Origin: an uncultured Fibrobacter sp.
GTDB lineage: Bacteria; Fibrobacterota; Fibrobacteria; Fibrobacterales; Fibrobacteraceae
NCBI RefSeq assembly: GCF_900316465.1
Contig: NZ_ONDD01000023.1
Span: 1 to 33,635, forward strand
DNA: 33,635 nt
Reading direction: 5' to 3'
Positions 1 to 7,360 of this stretch are shown one piece after another. Numbering within the stretch: the first letter of the stretch is position 1; each line of letters opens with the position of its first letter. The position numbers and the translations under genes are program-made. The notes beneath the pieces are model-generated. The model searched no databases. It worked only from the letters and a program-made list of their open reading frames with translations, and was not told where the DNA came from.

Positions 1-1076
1 TGGCGTTCCTGCTTTTCCTGCTCGGTGAGCGTCTCGGCTTCCTTGTACGATTCTGTACCCTTGCGCGGGCTGTAGATGAACATGAAGGCGCTGTCGAACT
101 GGCACTGTTCAAATGCCTTGAGCGTGTCTTCGAAATCTGCTTCGGTTTCGCCCACGAATCCGCAAATTACGTCCGTCGAAATGCCATAGAACGGATCTTT
201 GCTGCGCAACTGCTCGATAATCGAGAGGTATTGCTCCATGTTGTGCTGGCGGCGCATCTTCTTGAGCATGGCGTCGGAGCCACTCTGGATAGGAATGTGC
301 GCGTAGTGGCAGACCTTCGGGTTGTTCAGCAACACGTCGATGAGTTCGTTCGTGTAGTGCCTTGGGTGCGGGCTCGTAAAGCGAATGCGGCGGATGCCGT
401 CGATTTCAGAAACCTTCGTGAGGAGGTCGGCAAAGTTGCCGCCTTCTGTCTTGTAGGCGTTCACCGTCTGGCCAAGGAGCGTCACCTCGGTAATGCCCTT
501 GTCGGCGGCCTTGCGTACTTCGGCGAGAACGTCTTCCATGTCGCGGTACTTTTCCGGCCCGCGGAGGTACGGCACAATGCAGTAGCTGCAGCGCTTGTTA
601 CACCCGCGCTGGATCGCGATGAAGGTGGTAAAGTCGTTCTGGAGCTTTGCGTATTCGCCCAAGTAGTTTTCGCTCAGGTCCTCGTCGATGAACATCTTGT
701 GGTGCGTCAGGTGCAGCGGGCTATGGGCGTCGCCGAGCAATAGTTCCGGAATTTTCTTGTACTGGTCCGGGCCCACGATGTAGCTCACGTTCGGGAGGCG
801 CTTCAAAAGTTCCGGCCCGCGATTCTTGGCCATGCAGCCGCACACGACAACCTTCACGTCGGGGTTTTTCTTGTTCAGGTACTTGAGCTTGCTGATGTTC
901 GCGATGGCGGTTTCCTCGGCCTTTTCGCGTACGCTGCAGGTGTTTACGATGATGAAGTCGGCATCTTCTTGGTTGCTCGTCTCGATGCAACCGCACATGT
1001 CGAGCTCCTGGGCGATCATCGCCGAGTCGTACTCGTTCATCTGGCAGCCGTATGTGGCCAAGTGGTATTTTTTCAT
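1..1076 (-). CDS. miaB: MiaB, tRNA-2-methylthio-N6-dimethylallyladenosine synthase (C-terminus off the window)
   Basis: This radical-SAM methylthiotransferase adds a methylthio group to i6A37 of tRNAs that read U-starting codons. The translated 358 residues show the N-terminal UPF0004 domain with Cys11 (TYGCQMN), Cys47 (NTCSV) and Cys81 (VCGCMAK), expected to hold the auxiliary cluster. The radical-SAM motif CNKRCSYC follows, with Cys159, Cys163 and Cys166. The reading frame runs open to base 1, so the end of the SAM barrel and the TRAM domain are missing. The start is the ATG at 1076, which places Cys11 where the family expects it. No Shine-Dalgarno is seen; a TACATTTG box lies 5 bases upstream. 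The related threonylcarbamoyl-A methylthiotransferase MtaB is less likely because the GPDQYKKIPELL stretch is MiaB-like. Confidence 0.93.
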   Translation of the reverse strand, partial: MKKYHLATYGCQMNEYDSAMIAQELDMCGCIETSNQEDADFIIVNTCSVREKAEETAIANISKLKYLNKKNPDVKVVVCGCMAKNRGPELLKRLPNVSYIVGPDQYKKIPELLLGDAHSPLHLTHHKMFIDEDLSENYLGEYAKLQNDFTTFIAIQRGCNKRCSYCIVPYLRGPEKYRDMEDVLAEVRKAADKGITEVTLLGQTVNAYKTEGGNFADLLTKVSEIDGIRRIRFTSPHPRHYTNELIDVLLNNPKVCHYAHIPIQSGSDAMLKKMRRQHNMEQYLSIIEQLRSKDPFYGISTDVICGFVGETEADFEDTLKAFEQCQFDSAFMFIYSPRKGTESYKEAETLTEQEKQER

Positions 1077-1081
1077 GCGTG

Positions 1082-1089
1082 CAAATGTA
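1082..1089 (-). promoter_or_regulatory. TAnnTTTG -7 box of miaB with almost no leader
   Basis: Read on the minus strand, the box is TACATTTG preceded by a run of T and C. It matches the TAnnTTTG -7 element described for Bacteroidetes housekeeping promoters. Only 5 bases separate it from the ATG, so the transcript would begin at or next to the start codon. Confidence 0.5.
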
Positions 1090-1100
1090 GAAAAAAATAT

Positions 1101-1200
1101 AGAAGGGGGAGGTATCCCCCTCGCTTCAGCCACGGCACGGCCGTGTCTTCCGCTACCCCCACGCCTAGTGGCTCCGCCCCTAAAACCCCGATGTTCGCAA
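1101..1200. other. GC-rich intergenic island between divergent promoters
   Basis: This stretch lies between miaB and the divergent gene at 1225. It is far richer in G and C than the AT-rich promoter DNA on both sides. It contains a hairpin GGGGGA-ggta-TCCCCC (1105-1120), a 10-bp palindrome CACGGCCGTG (1136-1145), and C-rich runs through 1196. No reading frame in it looks coding. It may be a remnant of a dispersed extragenic repeat, but only one copy is visible here. Confidence 0.4.
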
Positions 1201-1212
1201 GAATATTTTTGC

Positions 1213-1220
1213 TATACTTA
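1213..1220 (+). promoter_or_regulatory. -7 box (TATACTTA), 4 bases before the ATG at 1225
   Basis: TATACTTA follows a T-rich stretch and ends 4 bases before the ATG. The same geometry is seen at several other genes in the window and implies a leaderless or nearly leaderless mRNA. Confidence 0.45.
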
Positions 1221-1224
1221 AATT

Positions 1225-1926
1225 ATGGCGAAACCCTTCAGCAAATACCTTGGAAAAATTGCTCTGATGACCGCGGCGGCGCTATGGGCAGGTTGCAGCG
1301 ATTCCGAAAAAAACGATGATGCTGCCAAGCAGGATAATCCCAAATTGATTCATCCCTGGGACACGAAGAAATTTTTCGACGAAAAGCCCGAAGGCAATCT
1401 CCTTGAGAAAAAGGAAAAGCGGAGATTGGATTCCCTAAAGAATATCGGCAAACTGATTGACACGGGTGTAACTGCTCTTTATGGAGTTTATGTGGCGGAT
1501 TCTATGGTGGTCGCCAACGCGTCTGCAAAAACTCCGCAAAATTCGAAAGGCCTTGCCGAATTTCCGGTTAGAGAAAAAATATCTGTTGCTGAAGGTAGCT
1601 CGCTTGACAAAGAATCTATTTTTAATGTCTTGGTTTCTTTCACGCCAGGATTGCGCCATATATACAGTATCAGGTATTTAAAGAAAAATCCTGATAAACA
1701 TTTTGAAGGCGAAATCACCTTGAAGTTGACAATCGCTGCGGACGGCTCGGTTAAAGAAAATCAAATTAAATCTTCGACTACAGGTTATAAAGAATTTGAT
1801 GAAGATATTCAAAAAGCTGTAAGTCGCTGGAAATTTCCGAAAGTGAAATCGGGTGAGACCATTGCGACTTTCCCGATTACGTTTCACGAAAATCCGGCTG
1901 AATCAAAGACTTCTCGGCCTGAATAA
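1225..1926 (+). CDS. Lipoprotein with a TonB/AgmX-type C-terminal domain
   Basis: This 233-residue protein starts with a lipoprotein signal peptide ending in LWAGC, with Cys24 as the lipidated residue. A charged, lysine-rich linker follows. The C-terminal 70 residues have the pattern of the TonB C-terminal family (GEITLKLTIAADGSVKEN, then FDEDIQKAVSRWKFP and TFPITF). This is the form common in gliding/AgmX-like and energy-transducer proteins. Unlike true TonB it has a lipid anchor rather than an N-terminal membrane helix, so it probably binds partners within the envelope rather than transducing proton-motive force. It is followed 12 bases later by the next gene and is probably co-transcribed with it. 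Its partner is not evident. Confidence 0.75.
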   Translation: MAKPFSKYLGKIALMTAAALWAGCSDSEKNDDAAKQDNPKLIHPWDTKKFFDEKPEGNLLEKKEKRRLDSLKNIGKLIDTGVTALYGVYVADSMVVANASAKTPQNSKGLAEFPVREKISVAEGSSLDKESIFNVLVSFTPGLRHIYSIRYLKKNPDKHFEGEITLKLTIAADGSVKENQIKSSTTGYKEFDEDIQKAVSRWKFPKVKSGETIATFPITFHENPAESKTSRPE

Positions 1927-1938
1927 GGATTTTTACCT

Positions 1939-3570
1939 ATGCGTCAAGATTCAAAATTTTCAGTTGTGTTTGCCTGCTTCGCATGTGCAGGCCTTATCGC
2001 CTGTGGCGATGACGCGAGTAGTTCCGGCCCCGAGGGCGGCGAAAGCAGCGCGGTCGAAGAATCAAGTTCGTCGGCAGACATTTTTTCAAGTAGTTCGTCA
2101 TGGATTGCCACGAACTCTTCGAGTTCTCGCAATGACGGAAAGGACACTTCTGCGGTTCATGTTGCGGACACCACCAAAATCACTTATACCCTCAAGCCCT
2201 TCGACGGCCCGCTTTCTAACCCGCACAAGGGCTTCACGGTTCCGACGGGTGGCGCCTGGGTGTTCGTGCCGGAGTTCGAATACGGCCCTTACGGTTCTCT
2301 GAACAACAAGGCATGGGACTTAATCTCATACGGTTCCGGTTATCAGCAGTGGAACAAGTTGAATCCGGCAAAAGGTGTTTACGACTGGACGGAACTGGAA
2401 AAACTTTTGAATGCTTTAGCCGAGCACAACATGGGCTACGCCTTGCGCGTGTTGCCGTACACGCCATCCTTTATCAAGAGCGATTTCCCACCCCAAGAGG
2501 AATACGATTGGACTCCGCCTTTTGTCTACGAAATGGGGGCGAAGAAAATACAGATTGACTTGCGTGGGACAGACTACCATGCATACGCTCCGGTCTGGGA
2601 TGATTCCATTTATATTTGGGCTGCCAAGGAGTTTGCAAAAGCTTTGGCCGAAAAATACGATGGTGATCCGCGCATAGAATACATTGACGTCCGCACTTTT
2701 GGCGAATGGGGCGAATGGCACACGTCTCACATTTTAGGGAGCGAAATGCCTGCCGATTCGGTGTTGATTGACATGCTGGATTATTACGCATCCCTGTTTA
2801 AGAAGACCCAACTGGTGCTGCCTTCTAACGGTTTTGGCGATGTTTATACTCATGCGCTTGAACTCGGCATTACCAAGCGAGATGATGGGTTCATTGGCAT
2901 TCCCGGCAGGCCGGATACGTTGTTGCGGGCGTACAATGCGAATCTACCGACTATTGCCGAAAATATAGCCGGTTACAAGACGATGCTTACTTACGACGAT
3001 CTGATTCCCGGAGGTAGCCAGAAGTGGACTGCGGAACGCTGGGTGGATGCGATTACTACGGCTCATTTGACTTACTACGTGCTGGATCAAGATAGCGATT
3101 GCGGTTACAATTTCTACAGCGACAACAAGGCCCTTGCGGATTCAATGAGCAAGGTCATTGGGTACAATTTCACGGTGACGCAAGCGGAACTGGTGACTGT
3201 CGCGACGCCTGCCTCCGGAAACGCCACCGATATCACAAGTATGCTGAACGTTACCGTTAAGAACACCGGCGTGGCGCCCTGTTTCTTCGATATCTACATG
3301 GTGGCGGAATTTGTCGATAGTACGGGCAAGGCCCTCGCACAAATTGGCGTGCCCCTCCTCATTCCCAAGGGGACCTTCAAGGACGGTAGTTCGCAGATTT
3401 TCTTCTTTAAGACACCTGGTGTGGCGAATGTTGTAACCCAGCCGGGCGTTTCCGTGGCCCTTTCCCTCTACGAAAGCGAAGATGCCTTCAAGAGCGGCAA
3501 AAATCCGACCGTCCGTTTCGACAACGATGGCCTCCAGGAAAATAATAAGCTACTATTGCAATCCCGATAA
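1939..3570 (+). CDS. Secreted lipoprotein with a glycoside-hydrolase-like TIM barrel (DUF4874/DUF4832 type)
   Basis: This 543-residue protein has a lipobox (LIAC, Cys22). A long serine-rich linker (about residues 27-65) follows, typical of Fibrobacter surface enzymes. The catalytic-like region opens with LSNPHKGF. It continues with WNKLNPAKGVYDWTELEKLL, a GH42-like arrangement, and DVRTFGEWGEWHTS, where the Glu residues could be catalytic. This resembles the DUF4874/DUF4832 pair found in putative polysaccharide-active enzymes. The last 120 residues (from about 410) look like an immunoglobulin-like beta domain (LNVTVKNTGVAPCFF). Substrate and activity are unknown. The start has a Shine-Dalgarno AAGGAT, and the gene follows the TonB-domain lipoprotein by 12 bases. 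Confidence 0.7.
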   Translation: MRQDSKFSVVFACFACAGLIACGDDASSSGPEGGESSAVEESSSSADIFSSSSSWIATNSSSSRNDGKDTSAVHVADTTKITYTLKPFDGPLSNPHKGFTVPTGGAWVFVPEFEYGPYGSLNNKAWDLISYGSGYQQWNKLNPAKGVYDWTELEKLLNALAEHNMGYALRVLPYTPSFIKSDFPPQEEYDWTPPFVYEMGAKKIQIDLRGTDYHAYAPVWDDSIYIWAAKEFAKALAEKYDGDPRIEYIDVRTFGEWGEWHTSHILGSEMPADSVLIDMLDYYASLFKKTQLVLPSNGFGDVYTHALELGITKRDDGFIGIPGRPDTLLRAYNANLPTIAENIAGYKTMLTYDDLIPGGSQKWTAERWVDAITTAHLTYYVLDQDSDCGYNFYSDNKALADSMSKVIGYNFTVTQAELVTVATPASGNATDITSMLNVTVKNTGVAPCFFDIYMVAEFVDSTGKALAQIGVPLLIPKGTFKDGSSQIFFFKTPGVANVVTQPGVSVALSLYESEDAFKSGKNPTVRFDNDGLQENNKLLLQSR

Positions 3571-3583
3571 CGCGCGTGGTTTC

Positions 3584-3778
3584 ATGTCCCTTCTGCTTGC
3601 CCTTCTTTTTCTAGCGCTTTTCATAAGCGCCATTGTCCGCGGAAAGTTTTCTTACGGCAAGGCGGATTATGATTTTCATGAGCATCCGGTGCAGTTTGTT
3701 ATCGTTGTCGTATTCATTCTGGGCGTGTCCGCGCTTTGCTTTTACCGGTTCCTTGTTGAGATGGAATTCATTCGGTAA
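3584..3778 (+). CDS. Small membrane protein with two predicted helices, function unknown
   Basis: The open frame could begin upstream at 3482 inside the preceding gene, but the ATG at 3584 is preferred. It lies after the previous stop and gives a 64-residue protein that starts directly with a hydrophobic helix (MSLLLALLFLALFISAIV). A short charged loop (GKFSYGKADYDFHEHP) and a second helix (VQFVIVVVFILGVSALCFY) follow. No family is recognised and no strong Shine-Dalgarno is seen. It sits 13 bases after the glycoside-hydrolase-like gene, so it could be co-transcribed with it. Confidence 0.5.
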   Translation: MSLLLALLFLALFISAIVRGKFSYGKADYDFHEHPVQFVIVVVFILGVSALCFYRFLVEMEFIR

Positions 3779-3783
3779 ATTTC

Positions 3784-3791
3784 TACATTTG
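3784..3791 (+). promoter_or_regulatory. TAnnTTTG -7 box (TACATTTG) before the phosphatase gene
   Basis: The 8-base box is identical to the one in front of miaB and lies 8 bases before the ATG at 3800. The predicted leader is at most a few bases long. Confidence 0.5.
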
Positions 3792-3799
3792 GGCGCGCT

Positions 3800-4480
3800 A
3801 TGCTCAAAAAGAAATCCCTCATTGTTTTTGACTTGGACGGGACTCTGTTCAATACGCTCGGCGACCTTGCCGTGGCGGTGAATTTTGCGTTGCGCCATTT
3901 CGGGCTTCCGGAACACGACGAACAGCGCGTGCGGACTTTTATCGGGAATGGTTCGATGAAGTTGATTGAGCGTAGCATGGGGGAGGCCGCGCTTTCTGAA
4001 AATATGGCCCGCTCCGGTGTGACCGTCGAAATGGTCCACAAGGTCTATTCAGATTTTTACTGGGAACATTGTACCGAACGCACACTCCCGAATCCGGGAA
4101 TCGTAGATTTCTTGAACAATTCCAAAGCCCGCGTGGCGATGCTCACGAACAAGCCGCTTCGCCCGAGCGAAAAAATCCTGAATCACTTTGGACTCCGCGA
4201 CCGTTTTGAATTTATCCTTTGCGGCGACACCACGCCCGAACGCAAGCCGAGTCCCGCTGGCCTGCTCAAGATTCTTGAAATGGCAGGCGTATCTCGTGAA
4301 GATGCGGTAATGGTGGGCGATGACCAGCCGGACATTCTTGCAGCCCGTAATGCCGGGGTAGACTGCATTACGCTCCTTTGCGGCTTTGGAAAACCGGTGA
4401 ACTTGCTTCCGTTAAAGCCCGAAAATACGGTCGAGAGCTATGCGGAAATGTGCCAGTTGCTGGCTAGAATCTCTAACTAG
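3800..4480 (+). CDS. gph: HAD-family hydrolase, phosphoglycolate-phosphatase-like
   Basis: This 226-residue protein carries the complete haloacid dehalogenase motif set. Motif I is FDLDGTLFNT (nucleophile Asp11, acid/base Asp13), motif II is MLTNK, motif III is the lysine in ERKPSP, and motif IV is VMVGDDQPDILAARNAG. The cap between motifs I and II is helical (about residues 18-95), as in subfamily IA. Length and motif spacing fit Gph, which hydrolyses 2-phosphoglycolate. PpaX-like or other small phosphomonoester phosphatases cannot be separated by sequence alone. It probably has its own promoter (box at 3784). Confidence 0.82.
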   Translation: MLKKKSLIVFDLDGTLFNTLGDLAVAVNFALRHFGLPEHDEQRVRTFIGNGSMKLIERSMGEAALSENMARSGVTVEMVHKVYSDFYWEHCTERTLPNPGIVDFLNNSKARVAMLTNKPLRPSEKILNHFGLRDRFEFILCGDTTPERKPSPAGLLKILEMAGVSREDAVMVGDDQPDILAARNAGVDCITLLCGFGKPVNLLPLKPENTVESYAEMCQLLARISN

Positions 4481-4489
4481 TATTTTTTC

Positions 4490-4497
4490 TATATTCA
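4490..4497 (+). promoter_or_regulatory. -7 box (TATATTCA), 4 bases before the ATG at 4502
   Basis: A T-run followed by TATATTCA lies in the 21-base gap after the phosphatase gene and ends 4 bases before the next ATG. There is no Shine-Dalgarno between box and ATG, which is consistent with leaderless expression. Confidence 0.45.
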
Positions 4498-4501
4498 TAC
4501 C

Positions 4502-5233
4502 ATGACTTTCAAAATTATATCTTCTGTTCTGGCGGCAACTCTCGCCCTTACGGTCACTTCCTTTGCCGACGAGGCCATCCGCTTTGTTCCCGAAAATTAC
4601 CCGATAGGCGTCTTGAATCAGGGCGATACCAAGCATATCGTTTTGCAAGGTGCTAATATCACGGACAAAGAAATCGTTCTCGAAAACGTGTTCGGCCAAG
4701 GCAATGGCATGTCGAACTTCAAGTACCCGAGCAAGATTCCTGCCAAGGGCACGGTCAAGATTGAATTTGACTTCAACTCTGCTGAAATGGAAGGACAAAT
4801 CAAACCGGTTGTGGTGCTGGTGGATACCACTGGTAAGCCCTATCTTGCCAATATGGATGGCATCGTGAAGGTTCCGTTCATCTTCGGCGAAAAACTCTTT
4901 GACACGGGCTACTACACCAAGGGCGAAAAGCGCGAATGGACATTCTATGTATGGGGTACCGACAAGAAGGAACGTCCTGACCTGACCCTCGCACCCGAGT
5001 CTGCCAAACAGTTTTCCATGTCTGCCAAACCGGTGATGCTGAACGTGGACAAGTTTGATCAGATTAAGGAAGGCGGCAAGGTCCCCGGTCTTAAAATCAC
5101 TCTTTCTACTAAGGTCCTTTCTCGCGAAGGCTGGGAACTCAAGCAACAGAGTATCCGGAAGATCGTTTCGTTCAAGAGCAAAAAGTACCCGAAGGCTACG
5201 CCTGACGTGCTGATTGTTGGTTTCTGGAAGTAA
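4502..5233 (+). CDS. Secreted DUF1573-like beta-sandwich protein
   Basis: This 243-residue protein has a classic Sec signal peptide (MTFKIISSVLAATLALTVTSFA, cleavage after about residue 22). The mature part begins IRFVPENYPIGVLNQGDTKHIVLQGANITDKEIVLENVF and continues with PSKIPAKGTVKIEFDFNS. This is the pattern of DUF1573/ASH-like immunoglobulin folds, in which a gene product resembling background proteins is extended by small beta strands. The second half (after about residue 125) may be another beta domain. No catalytic residues stand out. It is probably a periplasmic or exported structural protein. A hairpin terminator follows directly. Confidence 0.55.
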   Translation: MTFKIISSVLAATLALTVTSFADEAIRFVPENYPIGVLNQGDTKHIVLQGANITDKEIVLENVFGQGNGMSNFKYPSKIPAKGTVKIEFDFNSAEMEGQIKPVVVLVDTTGKPYLANMDGIVKVPFIFGEKLFDTGYYTKGEKREWTFYVWGTDKKERPDLTLAPESAKQFSMSAKPVMLNVDKFDQIKEGGKVPGLKITLSTKVLSREGWELKQQSIRKIVSFKSKKYPKATPDVLIVGFWK

Positions 5234-5239
5234 AAAAAC

Positions 5240-5273
5240 GGCTTTTTTGGGGCTTTAGCCTTGCAAAAAAGCC
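5240..5273 (+). terminator. Hairpin terminator after the DUF1573-like gene
   Basis: GGCTTTTTT (5240-5248) pairs with AAAAAAGCC (5265-5273), and an inner GGGCTTTAGCC region can pair further. A T-rich stretch follows. The hairpin overlaps the upstream part of the tRNA-Pro promoter. Confidence 0.6.
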
Positions 5274-5283
5274 CACTTTTATC

Positions 5284-5291
5284 TAATTTTG
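5284..5291 (+). promoter_or_regulatory. tRNA-Pro promoter, TAnnTTTG box (TAATTTTG)
   Basis: TAATTTTG fits TAnnTTTG exactly. A TTG at 5261-5263 lies 20 bases upstream, which is the expected -33 spacing in Bacteroidetes promoters. Transcription would begin about 10 bases before the tRNA. Confidence 0.55.
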
Positions 5292-5308
5292 ACCCACCAA
5301 TGAACCAA

Positions 5309-5382
5309 CGGGATGTAGCTCAGCCTGGTAGAGCGCTTGAATGGGGTTCAAGAGGTCGCTGATTCGAATTCAGTCATCCCGA
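5309..5382 (+). tRNA. tRNA-Pro (anticodon GGG)
   Basis: A full cloverleaf can be drawn. The acceptor stem is CGGGATG/CATCCCG with discriminator A, and a D arm follows. The anticodon stem CTTGA/TCAAG has loop ATGGGGT, giving anticodon GGG followed by G37. The T arm is GCTGA-TTCGAAT-TCAGT. CCA is not encoded. It reads CCC and CCU proline codons. Confidence 0.93.
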
Positions 5383-5384
5383 TA

Positions 5385-5413
5385 AAAAACACCGCTTTAA
5401 AAGCGGTGTTTTT
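5385..5413. terminator. Bidirectional terminator between tRNA-Pro and the diguanylate cyclase gene
   Basis: AAAAACACCGCTTT and its complement AAAGCGGTGTTTTT form a long stem flanked by A and T runs. It can end the tRNA transcript on the plus strand and the diguanylate cyclase transcript on the minus strand. Confidence 0.85.
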
Positions 5414-5450
5414 GCTTTAGAAGCTTGTATCGGTTTTATGCCGGAGCGTT

Positions 5451-7337
5451 TTAACTCTGCTTTTCTTCCTCTTCAGGCGAATTTTCGTCATTGCGTTCAT
5501 CTTCGCCCTTTTCTTGTTCCGCAGATTCTGCGGCCATTTTGAGCGGATGGTCTTCGATATAGTCGAGACTTACCTGGAAGTTTTCGCCCTTGGGCTTTTC
5601 GGCATCTTTTTTCAAAGCGGCAAGTTCAATAGCGGCGGCTTCGTAGTCGGCTTCGGTCACCCATTCGGGCCTCCACACGATCACGCGGTTACGGCCACCT
5701 TCCTTACCCTGGTAAAGCGCCTTGTCTGCCATTTGAATGCTGCGGTCTGCTCCCAGGCGTTCGTCGAACCTGGCAACACCGAGCGTAATCGTAATCTTGA
5801 TGGTGAAGTCCGCGTAGCGAACGGTCATCTTTTCAATCTGTCTGCGGAAACGTTCTGCGACAGCCCTTGCGCCTTCGAGGTCAGTTTCGGGCAACAACGT
5901 CAAGAATTCTTCGCCACCGTAGCGGGCGAATACGTCGTACTTGCGCAATAGTCCGCGAATTGTTTGCGCCACCGACTTCAGGATGATGTCGCCACAGGCG
6001 TGTCCGTAGGTATCGTTGATATTCTTGAAGTGGTCGATATCGATAAAGATAAAGCAGAACGGCTTGTGCGTGCGGGCAGAACGACCCATTTCGTTTGCGA
6101 TGGTTTCGTTCATGTCGCGGCGGTTCGGAAGACCCGTCAGTTCGTCCGTTTTCGAAATCAGTTCCAACTTCTTGTTGGCCTCTTCCAAATCCTTGGTACG
6201 TTCCTTGACTTCCTGTTCCAAGATTTCCCTATGGGCGTTCAGTTCCTTAATCTGGCGCTTAATGGTATCGTGCATCGAGTTGAAGGCGTTGCCCAACTGG
6301 CCCAGTTCGTCTTTACGGCTACCCACGTCAATGTTTTCGATATCAAGGTCTCCGTCAGTGATTCTACGGATGTGCTTGGTAATGCGGTTCAGCGGAACGC
6401 CCAGCGTGTAGAACATCCATGCTGCGACAAGGAAGATAATCAGGATTGCCACAATCAGGATGGCGAGACTTGCCTGCGTTGCCGAGGAAATAAGTTCATC
6501 GATTTCTCTCTGCGGCTGGAAGGCGAAAAGACCGAAGTCCGTATTGGAATCAAAGTAGTAGTTGACAAGGTATTTTTCGTTGTCGGACAGCTTCTGGAAT
6601 TGGGCCTTCTTGACATCGTAGTTGCGGGGGTCGATATCTTTCAGTCCCAGTTCCGAAATCTTGTGCGTATCTGTTAGCCAGCGCTTTAAGTCCGGGTGAT
6701 AAAGAATTTCCCCTTGACCATTGATGGCAACCAGGAATCCGTTTTTGCCGACTTTATAGTTCGGAAAGTTGGTCCAGAGTCTGCGGAGAGAAAAACTTGC
6801 TATCAGGTATCCTGAAGAATTTGACCTGTTCATAATGCTAATGCCGAACAGGCGCTTCGGGGGAGCGTCTGTTGCTTCCCTAAACCAGGGCGTCAAGTAA
6901 GGGCGGTGCGGAGTAATGCGCGAAAAATCAATGGGGTAGGGGCTTTCTGTTGGAATGCCGACCATGGAGTTGTCGCAAATGAACGAGTTGTCTCTGTCGT
7001 ATAAAGTAACGGTTTCACCCGAAATGAACAATGTCGAAATGCTGTAGCTCTTAAGGTAGCTGGCAGCCGTATTCGGATCGAGACTTTGAATTTCGGATGT
7101 CTTGGAAAGAAGTGTCAGGCGGTCGCCAAACTGCTTCATTTCGCTAGATGCCATGTAGCCAATCTGCGAGAGAGTCGACTCGTTGTTGTTGAAACTCCAT
7201 TCCAACATCAGGTTTGTCTGTTTTGACGTGAAAATAAAGATACTCCCCGTGACCACGAGGGTCATGGAGAAAATCAAAACGATAAGCACCTTGAAGACGA
7301 TGCTTCGTGAAAAACCTGATATCGTGTGTATAGACAT
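5451..7337 (-). CDS. Membrane-bound diguanylate cyclase with periplasmic sensor, HAMP and GGDEF domains
   Basis: This 628-residue protein makes cyclic di-GMP from two GTP. Its order is: membrane helix (about 13-36), periplasmic Cache-like sensor (about 37-288), second helix (288-310), HAMP linker (about 310-362) and coiled coil (362-395). The GGDEF domain follows (about 395-560) with DELTGLPNRR, FIDIDHFKNINDTYGH and an intact GGEEF signature at 474-478. An RKYD at 465-468 matches the RxxD inhibitory site, so product feedback is likely. The C-terminal tail (about 600-628) is very acidic. The gene starts 23 bases after the stop of a membrane-anchored solute-binding protein, suggesting that the two work together as a ligand sensor. 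Confidence 0.92.
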   Translation of the reverse strand: MSIHTISGFSRSIVFKVLIVLIFSMTLVVTGSIFIFTSKQTNLMLEWSFNNNESTLSQIGYMASSEMKQFGDRLTLLSKTSEIQSLDPNTAASYLKSYSISTLFISGETVTLYDRDNSFICDNSMVGIPTESPYPIDFSRITPHRPYLTPWFREATDAPPKRLFGISIMNRSNSSGYLIASFSLRRLWTNFPNYKVGKNGFLVAINGQGEILYHPDLKRWLTDTHKISELGLKDIDPRNYDVKKAQFQKLSDNEKYLVNYYFDSNTDFGLFAFQPQREIDELISSATQASLAILIVAILIIFLVAAWMFYTLGVPLNRITKHIRRITDGDLDIENIDVGSRKDELGQLGNAFNSMHDTIKRQIKELNAHREILEQEVKERTKDLEEANKKLELISKTDELTGLPNRRDMNETIANEMGRSARTHKPFCFIFIDIDHFKNINDTYGHACGDIILKSVAQTIRGLLRKYDVFARYGGEEFLTLLPETDLEGARAVAERFRRQIEKMTVRYADFTIKITITLGVARFDERLGADRSIQMADKALYQGKEGGRNRVIVWRPEWVTEADYEAAAIELAALKKDAEKPKGENFQVSLDYIEDHPLKMAAESAEQEKGEDERNDENSPEEEEKQS

Positions 7338-7360
7338 AAAACTTTACTTCGAAATACTGA

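Noticed and set aside
231..743. 170-codon plus-strand frame in the miaB region
   Set aside because: It is a shadow of miaB, which carries the radical-SAM cysteines on the minus strand.
4412..5146. 244-codon frame antisense to the DUF1573-like gene
   Set aside because: The plus-strand gene has a clean signal peptide, promoter box and terminator; the antisense frame has none of these.
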